The position numbers and the translations under genes are program-made. From JAFDVL01 sp043736395 (GTDB taxonomy: Bacteria; Acidobacteriota; Blastocatellia; RBC074), in assembly GCA_043736395.1 (NCBI GenBank), contig JAYTCQ010000255.1, positions 1 through 46,798 on the forward strand: a DNA stretch of 46,798 nucleotides, given 5' to 3'. The notes below the pieces were generated by a model that was not told where the DNA came from, made no database searches, and was given only the letters and a program-made list of their open reading frames with translations. This document shows positions 7,329-15,355 of the stretch, piece by piece (within the stretch, counting starts at the first letter, position 1; each line of letters starts with the position of its first letter).

Positions 7329-8213
7329 ATGAACCATTTCACACATTATTGGAAAAATCCCACTTGGGAGAAGAATCAGGAAATAAATCCCAAGCGAGCA
7401 CTCCTTACACATCTATCAGGAAGCCAGTTCAAAAATCGCGGTATAGAAGTGGGAGATTTAGGTTATGTTGTCACAATCAAACAAGGACGACTCTTTCTTT
7501 GCGGTAAGTTAGAAGTTGGTAGTTACTGTGACTCATCTGAAGCTGCAAAAATTACGGGGTTGACACCTGACCAATTATGGCAAGCAACTGAACACCTTGT
7601 TGCATCCTATGCAACTGAGATGCGTTGGGATTTAGAAGTCCCTCTCACATTAACAAAACAATTAGAATTTATTCACGGAAGCACTACTACTAAATTGTTA
7701 TTTATTAGTGAAAATTTGCTTGACCGACAAACTTTACGAGGTGTCCGATTACTCACTCCAAAGTCGGCTAACTTACTTGATACTCTGTTAGGAGAATTAA
7801 AAGCGGTTCTATCATTTAAAGAAAAAAACCTTTCACAATGGAACGTAACATCTTCTGACAATGAACTCGAAAATAATGAACTTGAATCCTACGTGGAAGG
7901 AACTCGAAAGCAAAAATATGTAACTTATTACGAGCGATTACCTGAAAATCGCCGAAAAGCAACCAAAATTCATGGAGTTACTTGTATAGGATGTGGCTTT
8001 AACTTTGAAAAGTTTTATGGCCCGCACGGCAAAGATTTTATCCATATTCACCATATAAACCCCATCTCAGAACTTGACGAACCGAAAGCTATTGATCCCA
8101 AAACAGATCTAATCCCATTATGTCCAAATTGCCACTCAATGGTTCATCGATTAAAGAATAAAACGCTATCCATAGAAGAACTGAAAAACATTATACAAAA
8201 CACTTCAAAGTAA
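7329..8213 (+). CDS. HNH endonuclease with possible PUA/EVE-like N-terminal domain (restriction-type)
   Basis: The C-terminal HNH domain of this 294-aa protein is clear. It has zinc-ribbon cysteines Cys219/Cys222 (CIGCGF) and Cys265/Cys268 (CPNCH). The catalytic HIHHINPISEL lies at about residues 239-249, followed by DPKTDLIPLCPNC. This is the McrA/type IV-like HNH pattern, suggesting cleavage of modified or foreign DNA. The first ~60 residues (GDLGYVVTIKQGRLFLCGKLEVG) resemble a PUA/EVE-like base-reading fold, but that is a weak visual match. The gene is visibly A+T-richer than apt and hpnA beside it and follows a tRNA directly, both hints of transfer. No methylase partner is nearby. Confidence 0.8.
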   Translation: MNHFTHYWKNPTWEKNQEINPKRALLTHLSGSQFKNRGIEVGDLGYVVTIKQGRLFLCGKLEVGSYCDSSEAAKITGLTPDQLWQATEHLVASYATEMRWDLEVPLTLTKQLEFIHGSTTTKLLFISENLLDRQTLRGVRLLTPKSANLLDTLLGELKAVLSFKEKNLSQWNVTSSDNELENNELESYVEGTRKQKYVTYYERLPENRRKATKIHGVTCIGCGFNFEKFYGPHGKDFIHIHHINPISELDEPKAIDPKTDLIPLCPNCHSMVHRLKNKTLSIEELKNIIQNTSK

Positions 8214-8277
8214 CCTTCCCAAATCAGTTCAAATAAAATTTGATTTTCAGGAAATTGATAATTCTTGTAATCATTTC

Positions 8278-9276
8278 TTATTCAGAAGTTCTAACATACC
8301 CATTCTCACGAAACCATTTCACCGCCTTCTCAATAGATTTTTCTATCGGCTGTTGCGGCAATCCTAACTCTCTCACAGCCTTCGCAGAATTGTAGTACAT
8401 CGCATATTTCGACATCTGCACTGAATCAAAAGACACCTGTGGCGTTTTGCCAAAATACTTCGCTAAAATTAATTCATCTACACACGCGACGACCATTGGC
8501 AGTACGTGTGGGACGGCGAATTTTGGAGCGGGTTTGCCAGTAATCTTCGACAAAATTTGCAGCATTTCTTTGAGCGTCAAATTGCGATTTCCTAAGATGT
8601 AGCGTTCTCCGGTTTTTCCTTTTTGCCAGGCTAAAATGTGACCACGCGCCACGTCTTCGACATCAATTAAATTCAATCCCGTATGCACGTACGCGGGCAT
8701 TCGATCCTGCAAAAATCTGAGAATAATTTCACCCGTCGGTGTCGGCTTCACATCGTACGCACCAATCGGAGTCGAAGGATTCACAATCACGACATCAAGC
8801 CCGTTTTTAGCGGCTTCGAGCGCAGCTTGCTCGGCTAAGAATTTGGATTTTTTGTAGGCACTGACTAATTCTTCTGCGGTAGTAGTCGTCGTTTCGTTCC
8901 CCAAAGTTCCCGGCGGAGGAACGCCAATCGCCGCGACGGAACTGGTATGCACGAAGCGTTTCACGCCTGCATTTTTTGCGGCAGCTAAAATATTTTTTGT
9001 GCCTGTGACGTTGGCATGAAAAATCGATTCGGCATCTTTGCGCCACAAGGAATAATGGGCGGCGACGTGAAAGACTACATCACATCCGGTAATGTGGTCG
9101 GAGAGAAAATTCACATCATCAAGATCGCCTTCAATAATTTCTACGGGCAATCCTTTGAGGTTTTGACGGTCACTATTTTGCCGGGCTAAGGCACGAACCT
9201 GAATTCCATCGGAGAGCAAAAGGCGGACGAGATTGCCGCCAATAAATCCTGTTGCTCCGGTGATAAATGCTTTCAT
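8278..9276 (-). CDS. hpnA: NAD-dependent epimerase/dehydratase, hopanoid-associated HpnA type
   Basis: A 332-aa extended SDR enzyme. The dinucleotide-binding motif GATGFIGGNL is at residues 7-16. The active site shows HTSSVAAIG and Y-K in SAYKKSKFLAE. The conserved VFHVAAHYSLW and NLIDVEDVARGHILA match the HpnA family, sugar epimerases linked to hopanoid (bacterial sterol-like lipid) pathways. The HpnG-like gene just upstream on the same strand strengthens this. No squalene-hopene cyclase is in the window, so the pathway role is inferred. The start codon lies 8 bases from a perfect 31-bp hairpin repeat. Confidence 0.85.
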   Translation of the reverse strand: MKAFITGATGFIGGNLVRLLLSDGIQVRALARQNSDRQNLKGLPVEIIEGDLDDVNFLSDHITGCDVVFHVAAHYSLWRKDAESIFHANVTGTKNILAAAKNAGVKRFVHTSSVAAIGVPPPGTLGNETTTTTAEELVSAYKKSKFLAEQAALEAAKNGLDVVIVNPSTPIGAYDVKPTPTGEIILRFLQDRMPAYVHTGLNLIDVEDVARGHILAWQKGKTGERYILGNRNLTLKEMLQILSKITGKPAPKFAVPHVLPMVVACVDELILAKYFGKTPQVSFDSVQMSKYAMYYNSAKAVRELGLPQQPIEKSIEKAVKWFRENGYVRTSE

Positions 9277-9284
9277 GAATATTT

Positions 9285-9380
9285 TTTAGACAGGATTGAC
9301 AAGATGAACAGGATTTATAAAACCTTTATGGTTGTTGATCTTTTCTGTTAATCCTGTTCATCTTGTCAATCCTGTCTAAA
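9285..9380. repeat. Perfect 31-bp inverted repeat of AGACAGGATT type
   Basis: The arms 9285-9315 and 9350-9380 are exact complements, made of 9-base units such as gacaggatt, gacaagatg and aacaggatt. It fills the whole gap between the hpnG-like stop (9381) and the hpnA start (9276). A relative with one mismatch is at 15245-15310. Confidence 0.88.
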
Positions 9381-10190
9381 TTAAAAATTATGTTCCCAGT
9401 TTCCCGCCAAAACCATTCTGGAAACCTTGCGTAGCGCTTGCATTGATCTCTTCAAACTTACCAAAAATGTCATCGCCGCAATCGGACGCATCAGCATTGC
9501 CTGCGCGGATTTCAAATCGCTCATCTTGCCATCGTCTGAAATTCCGATATTAAAATCTGGTGTTTTTTGTGTAGCTTCATCAAGAATTACGCGGACGACA
9601 ACGATGGGAATATTTAATTGCGAAGCCGCTGCCATCACATCAAAACTTTCCATATCCACGACAGCTGCGCCGTATGTTTCGCCCATAGATAATTTTTCAC
9701 CCGGCGTCGTCACCATAAAATCTATCGTCAGCCCCGCCGCAAAAACTGCCGCACAACCTTCTCTGATCAAACGCTGTCGCAGCGACGAAGACAAATTATA
9801 ATCGCAAGTCTGCGTTTCACTTCCCGAAGAATTTTCGTAGTCGTCTTCGACCGCAGCTTCAGGTCGAAACAGAAAACATGTGTCGTAAAGAACAGTCTCA
9901 CCAGTTTTCAATTCTGGGGATAATCCGCCGCCTACGCCCAGCACCACAACCGCATCACAAGCCTGTTTTTGCAGGTATGAAACTAACTTTTCGCGAAATC
10001 CGACAGCTCCGATATTGGCTTGCAAAACGGTGATCTGATTGCGTCCGGCGCGTCCGCGACAGATATTCAAATCATCATCCGTAGAAAAAATTGTTTCGCT
10101 TAATTGCTGCGTGACCGCTTTGAATTCAATTGAGGCTGCAGCGACGACACACAGGCGAGGAATGGGGATAGGCGTCACAATTGTCTGCAT
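9381..10190 (-). CDS. hpnG: Phosphorylase-superfamily nucleosidase, HpnG-like
   Basis: A 269-aa protein of the purine nucleoside phosphorylase/MTA-SAH nucleosidase superfamily. Visible landmarks are VVVLGVGGGLSPELKTGE (about residues 80-97), typical of the glycine-rich phosphate/ribose site, and AAVVDMESFDVMAAA with the substrate-binding Met-Glu pair. HpnG removes adenine from adenosylhopane to give ribosylhopane, a step in extended hopanoid side-chain synthesis. Adjacency to hpnA supports that role, but a general nucleosidase cannot be excluded. It lies 25 bases after the MDR dehydrogenase stop, in one minus-strand group. Confidence 0.7.
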   Translation of the reverse strand: MQTIVTPIPIPRLCVVAAASIEFKAVTQQLSETIFSTDDDLNICRGRAGRNQITVLQANIGAVGFREKLVSYLQKQACDAVVVLGVGGGLSPELKTGETVLYDTCFLFRPEAAVEDDYENSSGSETQTCDYNLSSSLRQRLIREGCAAVFAAGLTIDFMVTTPGEKLSMGETYGAAVVDMESFDVMAAASQLNIPIVVVRVILDEATQKTPDFNIGISDDGKMSDLKSAQAMLMRPIAAMTFLVSLKRSMQALRKVSRMVLAGNWEHNF

Positions 10191-10215
10191 AAAAAATCAC
10201 CGAAGTTACAAGAAC

Positions 10216-11178
10216 TTATCCGTTCGAGTTTATCAACACCTTCAACGTTCCAGATCGTCCGGCGTGTTCCATTGCCGCGACTCCGTCATCTAACGAATAT
10301 TCCGCCGCAATCAGAGAAGTCACATCTATTTTTTTTGCTTCAAGCAAAGCCAGAGCTTTTTCAAAGCGTCCGCAGCGAGAGCCGATCACACTGATTTCAT
10401 TGACTACGATGCGCGAGGTATCAAGTTCGACCTTGCTGTGAAAAGTAGATTTCAAAATTATACTGCCTCGTGATTGCACCAAATCCAGAGCCATATTTAA
10501 GCCCGGAGCTGAGCCGCTGGCTTCGACCACAAAATGAAATTTCTGCGTTGGATCAATGGAAATTTTATCGCGTTCAATCGTAGCAATTCCAGCATCTGCC
10601 GCGAGTTTTAATTTATCCTGATGCTTCCCGATCAACGTCAAATCGCAGCCCGTAGTCGCAAGCACTCGCGCAATTAATTGTCCTAATTTTCCGTCACCGA
10701 TCACCGCGACACGATGCTGCGGAGTGATGTTCACTTGATCCAGAATTTCACACGCCGCCGCTAACGGTTCGGTAAAAACTGCTTCGTGATCAGAGACAGA
10801 ATCAGGCACACGCAGAAGATTTTTCGCAGGCAATTTCAGGTATTCGGCAAAGGCTCCGTTGCGTTCGATGATGCCTAAAACTGAACGCTGCAAGCAATGA
10901 CGCGGATCATTCGCACGGCACAAATCACAATGTCCGCAACCTGCATTTATCTCTCCGACTACGCGCGCGCCCAGCAGTGATGAATCAGGAGAAGATTCGA
11001 CGACGCCGACGAATTCATGTCCGAGCGTCCCACTAAAATTCGCGTAGCCGCGTACGACTTCTAAATCCGTGTTGCAAATCCCCGCTGTCGTCACGCGCAC
11101 AATAGCTTCATCGTCGGCAGATGGTTTGGGAATTTCTGCAAGCTGAAGTTTTTGATTTTCAAATCGTAAGGCTTTCAT
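10216..11178 (-). CDS. Zinc-dependent MDR-family alcohol/sorbitol-type dehydrogenase
   Basis: A 320-aa medium-chain dehydrogenase/reductase. Catalytic zinc ligands are Cys35 (GICNTD), His54 and Glu55 (GTLGHEFVG). A structural zinc lobe has four cysteines, Cys81, Cys84, Cys87 and Cys95 (CGHCDLC...C). The Rossmann motif VIGDGKLGQLIA lies at about residues 158-169. The substrate cannot be read from sequence. It resembles the threonine/sorbitol dehydrogenase branch, slightly short at 320 aa. It is upstream of the HpnG-like gene on the same strand, so a role in the same lipid pathway is possible but unproven. Confidence 0.85.
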   Translation of the reverse strand: MKALRFENQKLQLAEIPKPSADDEAIVRVTTAGICNTDLEVVRGYANFSGTLGHEFVGVVESSPDSSLLGARVVGEINAGCGHCDLCRANDPRHCLQRSVLGIIERNGAFAEYLKLPAKNLLRVPDSVSDHEAVFTEPLAAACEILDQVNITPQHRVAVIGDGKLGQLIARVLATTGCDLTLIGKHQDKLKLAADAGIATIERDKISIDPTQKFHFVVEASGSAPGLNMALDLVQSRGSIILKSTFHSKVELDTSRIVVNEISVIGSRCGRFEKALALLEAKKIDVTSLIAAEYSLDDGVAAMEHAGRSGTLKVLINSNG

Positions 11179-11214
11179 ACTTTGCTATAGAATCGTTCCG
11201 ATGAAGTTTTTACT

Positions 11215-11285
11215 CACCACAAAAAGCACAAGAAGCGCAAAAAAACATTTTGTATTGTTTTGTGCCTTTTGTGCCTTCTGTGGTG
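11215..11285. repeat. Imperfect inverted repeat of CACCACAAAAAGCAC type
   Basis: The left arm (caccacaaaaagcacaagaa, from 11215) is complementary with mismatches to the right arm ending ctgtggtg at 11285. It sits between the TPR gene stop (11292) and the MDR dehydrogenase start (11178). It is a third sequence type of palindromic element in this window. Confidence 0.7.
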
Positions 11286-11291
11286 AAAATT

Positions 11292-12056
11292 TCACTTCCC
11301 AATCATCCGTTTTGCTTCTTCCTGCGCCAGCCGATGAATGCGAGTCACGGGAGTCGCTTTGACGATTTCTTCCAACAACCGTTTCGCGTCGTCAGGGCGT
11401 TTGGCGTCCTGGTACGCTTTCACCAGCGTCAATTTCAAATCCAGATTTTCGGGAGCTAATTTGATTCCCTGCTCAAACGTAGCAAGCGCCCGTTTCTTGT
11501 CGCCTCCGGCAATCGCGGGAAGGTTACGATCAATTTCGCCAAGTGCTAAAAAAGCATTTCCGTACTCAAACGCCGGGTTGAGTTTGACGACAGTTTCCAT
11601 TTCTTTGCGAATTTTGCGAACGGTTTTTATGCTTGTCAGTGCGCCGACAATTTCAGCCTGTCCGCCAAAATTTGCGCCGAGCCAGAAATGCCCTTCGACG
11701 CCATCAGCTTTGAGTAAGACAGCTTTTTGCGCCGCCGCTTCGCCTCGCTTAAAGGCTTTGAGTTTGTCTTTTTCTTCCTTATTAAAATCGCCGACGTAGT
11801 ACGCGGCGCGCGCCATTCTCCACAGAAAATCATAATTTGTATTGTTCGTCAGCAATGAAGATTCAAAAATTGCCAGTGCTTTTTTATCGCTTTCCGGGTC
11901 TTCTCCGCGCGTCAATAATTTATCGGACTCGCCAATCGGGTCCTTAGAAACGGCGGCAACTGGCTGCGGCGTGGCAACCGGAGATTTACTCTTTTGCGCC
12001 TGCACAATACTCATCAGGCACAGCGACAAAAACAGGCAAATGATGAATCGTTTCAT
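11292..12056 (-). CDS. Secreted or periplasmic TPR-repeat protein
   Basis: A 254-aa protein when started at the ATG ending at 12056, which gives a clean signal peptide (MKRFIICLFLSLCLMSIVQA, then QKSKS). Tetratricopeptide-like helices follow, with VEGHFWLGANFGG, EYGNAFLALGEID and the C-terminal ALATFEQGIKLAPENLDLKL. This suggests a periplasmic protein-interaction scaffold. It resembles TPR proteins of the TRAP-associated TatT type in general layout, but I cannot assign a partner. A longer in-frame opening upstream (to 12281) runs through repeat DNA and is not believed. First gene of the minus-strand group reading toward hpnA. Confidence 0.8.
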   Translation of the reverse strand: MKRFIICLFLSLCLMSIVQAQKSKSPVATPQPVAAVSKDPIGESDKLLTRGEDPESDKKALAIFESSLLTNNTNYDFLWRMARAAYYVGDFNKEEKDKLKAFKRGEAAAQKAVLLKADGVEGHFWLGANFGGQAEIVGALTSIKTVRKIRKEMETVVKLNPAFEYGNAFLALGEIDRNLPAIAGGDKKRALATFEQGIKLAPENLDLKLTLVKAYQDAKRPDDAKRLLEEIVKATPVTRIHRLAQEEAKRMIGK

Positions 12057-12114
12057 ATACTTCAAACTAACAATCCGGTCGCCGTTTCGCAAGCGAAGGA
12101 CGAAAACTTTTAAC

Positions 12115-12270
12115 GCTGGGAGCGCCAGCATCCTGCTGGCCGCGAGCGCGTGAAACGCCGCTCGCATGAAGTGGCGAGCAGTGCGCGTGATCTTTAGAGA
12201 GTTTCTGGCGCGAAGTTCGTTTGCATCGCTCCCCTGGCAAACGGAGCCAGCAGGATGCTGGCGTTCCCAC
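12115..12270. repeat. Inverted pair of GGGAGCGCCAGCATCCTGCTGGC repeats
   Basis: The left element (12115-12140) and the right element (12245-12270) are near-complementary 26-mers, each with an internal palindrome ccagcatcctgctgg. Between them are ggcgagcagtgcgcg and a gtttgcatcgct segment. The latter matches, in inverted form, the gcgatgcaaac end of the 51-bp repeats at 28352 and 28760. They look like members of one dispersed family. Confidence 0.75.
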
Positions 12271-12341
12271 TCGCTTTTCACTAAAACTTCAAATTGGGAC
12301 TAGGCAGTTGGCGCGGAGTGTTGTATAGTCTGGAGCTTCGT

Positions 12342-12417
12342 CGGGGTGTAGCGCAGCTGGTAGCGCACCTGGTTTGGGACCAGGGGGTCGGGAGTTCGAA
12401 TCTCTCCACCCCGACCA
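12342..12417 (+). tRNA. tRNA-Pro (anticodon TGG)
   Basis: The acceptor stem is cggggtg/caccccg. The D arm starts gcgcagctgg. The anticodon stem cctgg/ccagg encloses loop tttggga with anticodon TGG. The T arm is gggag-ttcgaat-ctctc. The discriminator A and CCA are encoded. It reads CCA/CCN proline codons. Confidence 0.95.
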
Positions 12418-12453
12418 TCTTTTCAGAGTCTTCGTTTTCTCACATTTCCCTAC

Positions 12454-13722
12454 CTAAAATAACGTCACATATAAATCAATCACATTATATTCATCATCCA
12501 CAATCGGTAGCACGCGCCATTTATCAAACGCCGTACAAGGATGCGAAATTCCGCAGCAGACTAAATCTCCAATGTGCAATGTTTGCGCGGGATTGATTGC
12601 CATGTACGCGTGTTGATCGTTCATTTTTTTGATGACGGCTTCATGTAATTCTCGCTTTTCTCCGTTCGCATAAACATACAGCGGAAACGGCAGATCAATG
12701 TCGTACGGCGCATCACGTTTGCCAAAAGTCAGGAACGCTAAATCCGGTTGCGGACGCGATTGCACGTAGCTCCACAGTTCAAAGGCAGTTTTAAATTCCG
12801 GCATTTCCGGCAAGCGTAGTCGCGAATTTTTTTGCTTTTTATCGTAGCCTCCGTGATCGTGCGTAACATAACATCCGCTGCGAACTACAACACGATAGTT
12901 GTCAGTTAATTTCCGCGACATCAGCAAGACGCGATCCAGATATGCAGTGCCACCAATACTAAAAATAGGGCGTTCGGATTGATTCCAATTTTGTGAAAGA
13001 CGATCTGCGATGCTTTTCATCACCTCAAAAAATTCATCTACAGCACGCGCTTCTTCCAAATGATTGGGCGATGAAGCAGAACCTTCAAAGGCTTCAACAC
13101 CGGAAAAATTTAGTAACGTTGGATGCTGCGAAATAGCGTCGTACACCTGCAAAGCCTGCGCTTCTTCACGAATTCCAGTGCGCCATCCTTGCCTTCCGCA
13201 TTCAATAAAAACATTGATCGAACGATTGACGTTATGTTCGCGCAAACCTTCCGCCAAATGATGTACGCCTTCGACGCTGTCCACTAAACAATATAATTCC
13301 AGAGTCTCATCGCTGTTCATCAAAGCCGCGAGCGCACGCAAATTTCCAGCTCCGACAATTTGATTTGCAATCACAATTCGCCTGACACCAAAGCGAGCGC
13401 AGACCATCGCCTGGGCAATGTTTGCAATGGTAATCGCCCACGCTCCGTGCGCGAGTTGGCGCTCATAAATTTGCGGAGACATCGTAGTCTTACCGTGTGG
13501 CGCGAGTAATAAATTATTCTGCTTGCACCACTTCGACATCGTTCGTAAATTGTAATCAAGCACCGATTCTTTCAGTAGCAATGACGGAAACGGAAGGTCG
13601 CCGCGCAAGATATTCCAATGTTTTTCTTTTACTTGCGCCGGAGAGATGTTGCTACCAAATGGTAAGCCTTTGCTCAGATCGTTGAGCGGTTGATTTTTCA
13701 GTTGTTCTAGTAATGAATTCAT
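12454..13722 (-). CDS. PLP-dependent D-serine dehydratase / D-threonine aldolase-type (alanine-racemase fold) enzyme
   Basis: A fold-type III PLP enzyme of 422 aa. Lys78 in LAPHGKTTMSP would bind PLP. The C-terminal metal site is the H-x-C motif in GISHPCTAFDKW, as in DSD1-type D-serine dehydratases and D-threo-3-hydroxyaspartate dehydratases. Barrel strands carry VFIECGRQGWRTG and FSIGGTAYLDR. The likely job is deamination or retro-aldol cleavage of a D-amino acid; the exact substrate is unknown. The start at 13722 (MNSLLEQL) fits the divergent promoter region shared with gdhA; an upstream start at 13782 would overlap that promoter. Confidence 0.85.
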   Translation of the reverse strand: MNSLLEQLKNQPLNDLSKGLPFGSNISPAQVKEKHWNILRGDLPFPSLLLKESVLDYNLRTMSKWCKQNNLLLAPHGKTTMSPQIYERQLAHGAWAITIANIAQAMVCARFGVRRIVIANQIVGAGNLRALAALMNSDETLELYCLVDSVEGVHHLAEGLREHNVNRSINVFIECGRQGWRTGIREEAQALQVYDAISQHPTLLNFSGVEAFEGSASSPNHLEEARAVDEFFEVMKSIADRLSQNWNQSERPIFSIGGTAYLDRVLLMSRKLTDNYRVVVRSGCYVTHDHGGYDKKQKNSRLRLPEMPEFKTAFELWSYVQSRPQPDLAFLTFGKRDAPYDIDLPFPLYVYANGEKRELHEAVIKKMNDQHAYMAINPAQTLHIGDLVCCGISHPCTAFDKWRVLPIVDDEYNVIDLYVTLF

Positions 13723-13746
13723 AAAATGATTTTTCCGCCTCTCCGC

Positions 13747-13776
13747 TTGTGATGCGCCATCGGAATTGATTAGAAT
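13747..13776 (+). promoter_or_regulatory. Possible sigma-70 promoter for gdhA
   Basis: TTGTGA (13747-13752), an 18-base spacer, then TAGAAT (13771-13776), 25 bases before the gdhA ATG. It was matched by eye only. It lies in the divergent region between gdhA and the D-amino-acid enzyme. Confidence 0.35.
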
Positions 13777-13800
13777 GCGCAATCAGCAAACAGCATAACA

Positions 13801-15231
13801 ATGAGTTTATTTATGTCCAATCAACACGCCAGCTTTTTTGAAAACGTTAATAAATATTTTGATCAGGCAGCGAAATATACGCAGCTTCCGCCGCCGATGC
13901 TCGAACACGTCAAGCAGTGCAATTCGACGTACCGCGTAGAATTTCCGCTGCGCCACGATGACGGCAGCATTGAAATCATTTACGGATGGCGCGTCGAACA
14001 TAGTCATCATAAACTCCCGACCAAAGGCGGTATTCGTTATTCACCTGACGTCAACGAAGACGAAGTGCAGGCACTCGCCGCGTTGATGACTTACAAATGC
14101 GCTATCGTAGACGTTCCTTTCGGCGGAGCAAAAGGCGCAGTCAAAATTGATCCTAAGAAATATTCGCTGGCGCAACTCGAACGCATCACGCGCCGCTACA
14201 CCCACGAACTCATCAAGAAAAATTTTATTGGTCCTGCGGTAGACGTTCCTGCACCTGATTACGGAACAGGCGAACGCGAAATGGCGTGGATCGCTGACAC
14301 GTACCTCGCTGTCAATCATCAGGAATTAAACGCGCTCGGCTGCGTCACCGGAAAGCCCGTCGCGCAAGGTGGCATTCGCGGACGCAAAGAAGCGACCGGA
14401 CGCGGATTATTTTATGCCCTGCGCGAAGCCTGCAATCAGGCGGACGATATGAAAGCCTTGGGCTTGGAATTGGGCATCGAAGGCAAGCGTTGCATCGTGC
14501 AGGGACTTGGCAATGTTGGCTACAATTTTGCGCGGATTGCACAAAAAGAAGGCAACGTCATCATCACCGGAATTGCGGAACAGGAAGGCACAATCTTCAA
14601 TAAAGACGGGCTTGATCTTGAAGCCGTCGTCAAACATCGGCAGGAATCCGGTTCGATTTTAAACTTTCCCGGCGCGACGAATATTACGCCGTCCGCGCAG
14701 GCGATTGAGTTGGAATGCGACGTGTTTGCGCCGTGTGCATTGGAAAATCAAATCACCGGAGAAAACGCCGCACGCGTCAAAGCGAAAATTATTTTGGAAG
14801 GCGCAAACGGTCCGACTACACCGGAAGCCGAAGATATTTTGCACGAAAAAAATGTGTTGATAATCCCTGATATGTACGCGAATGCTGGCGGCGTGACTGT
14901 GTCGTATTTTGAATGGCTGAAAAATCTTTCGCACGTTCGCTTCGGACGCTTAACGCAACGTGCTGAAGAAGGTTCCGAAGGAAAAATGATGCGTGCGATT
15001 GAAGTCGCTACCGGAAAAACTTTCTCCGAAGAAGAGCGAAAATTTATTGTGCACGGCTCTGATGAATACGATCTGGTTTGTTCTGGATTGGAAAATACGA
15101 TGATTCAAGCTTCGAATGAAATTTTAGAAATTCGTCGCGCAAACGGAATTAAAAGTCCACGTACAGCAGCGTATATTAGCGCTATCAACAAGGTCGCCAC
15201 GACGTATATGCAGCTTGGAATTTTTCCATAA
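13801..15231 (+). CDS. gdhA: Glu/Leu/Phe/Val dehydrogenase family, probable glutamate dehydrogenase
   Basis: Interconverts glutamate and 2-oxoglutarate plus ammonia. It has 476 aa. The substrate domain shows KLPTKGGIRYSP (about residues 71-82), MTYKCAIVDVPFGGAKG (about 96-112) with the catalytic lysine, and VPAPDYGTGEREMAW. The Rossmann domain has CIVQGLGNVGYNFA. PDMYANAGGVTVSYFEW near residues 358-374 is typical of glutamate dehydrogenase. A second Met five codons in (MSNQHA) is an alternative start. It is divergent from the PLP enzyme; together they may link D-amino-acid breakdown to ammonia and glutamate, which is an inference. Confidence 0.92.
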   Translation: MSLFMSNQHASFFENVNKYFDQAAKYTQLPPPMLEHVKQCNSTYRVEFPLRHDDGSIEIIYGWRVEHSHHKLPTKGGIRYSPDVNEDEVQALAALMTYKCAIVDVPFGGAKGAVKIDPKKYSLAQLERITRRYTHELIKKNFIGPAVDVPAPDYGTGEREMAWIADTYLAVNHQELNALGCVTGKPVAQGGIRGRKEATGRGLFYALREACNQADDMKALGLELGIEGKRCIVQGLGNVGYNFARIAQKEGNVIITGIAEQEGTIFNKDGLDLEAVVKHRQESGSILNFPGATNITPSAQAIELECDVFAPCALENQITGENAARVKAKIILEGANGPTTPEAEDILHEKNVLIIPDMYANAGGVTVSYFEWLKNLSHVRFGRLTQRAEEGSEGKMMRAIEVATGKTFSEEERKFIVHGSDEYDLVCSGLENTMIQASNEILEIRRANGIKSPRTAAYISAINKVATTYMQLGIFP

Positions 15232-15244
15232 TACCGAATACGCT

Positions 15245-15310
15245 AGACAGGAATTACAAGATGAACAAGATTTATCAAATTCAATCTTGTTCATCTTGTA
15301 ATTCTTGTCT
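15245..15310. repeat. 28-bp inverted repeat of AGACAGGATT type, one mismatch
   Basis: The arms 15245-15272 and 15283-15310 pair with a single mismatch and a 10-base loop. It is related to the 31-bp element at 9285-9380. It lies between gdhA and comM, 13 bases after the gdhA stop, and may act as a terminator, although no long T-run is seen. Confidence 0.82.
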
Positions 15311-15355
15311 GAAAAATTAATTTTAAAAGTAGTACTCTTTCCCTCGGAGGTGTAG

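Noticed and set aside
7118..7342. 74-codon minus-strand open frame across the tRNA-Arg gene
   Set aside because: It is the antisense reading of the tRNA, a common false protein; no family match outside the tRNA-derived stretch.
7157..8277. Integrated element with att sites at tRNA-Arg
   Set aside because: No second copy of the tRNA 3' end was found after the HNH gene and there is no integrase.
12057..12281. N-terminal extension of the TPR gene
   Set aside because: It runs through palindromic repeat DNA, and the shorter start gives a clean signal peptide.
12294..12596. 100-codon plus-strand open frame across tRNA-Pro
   Set aside because: The protein-like part is a translation of the tRNA itself, and the rest overlaps a well-supported gene on the other strand.
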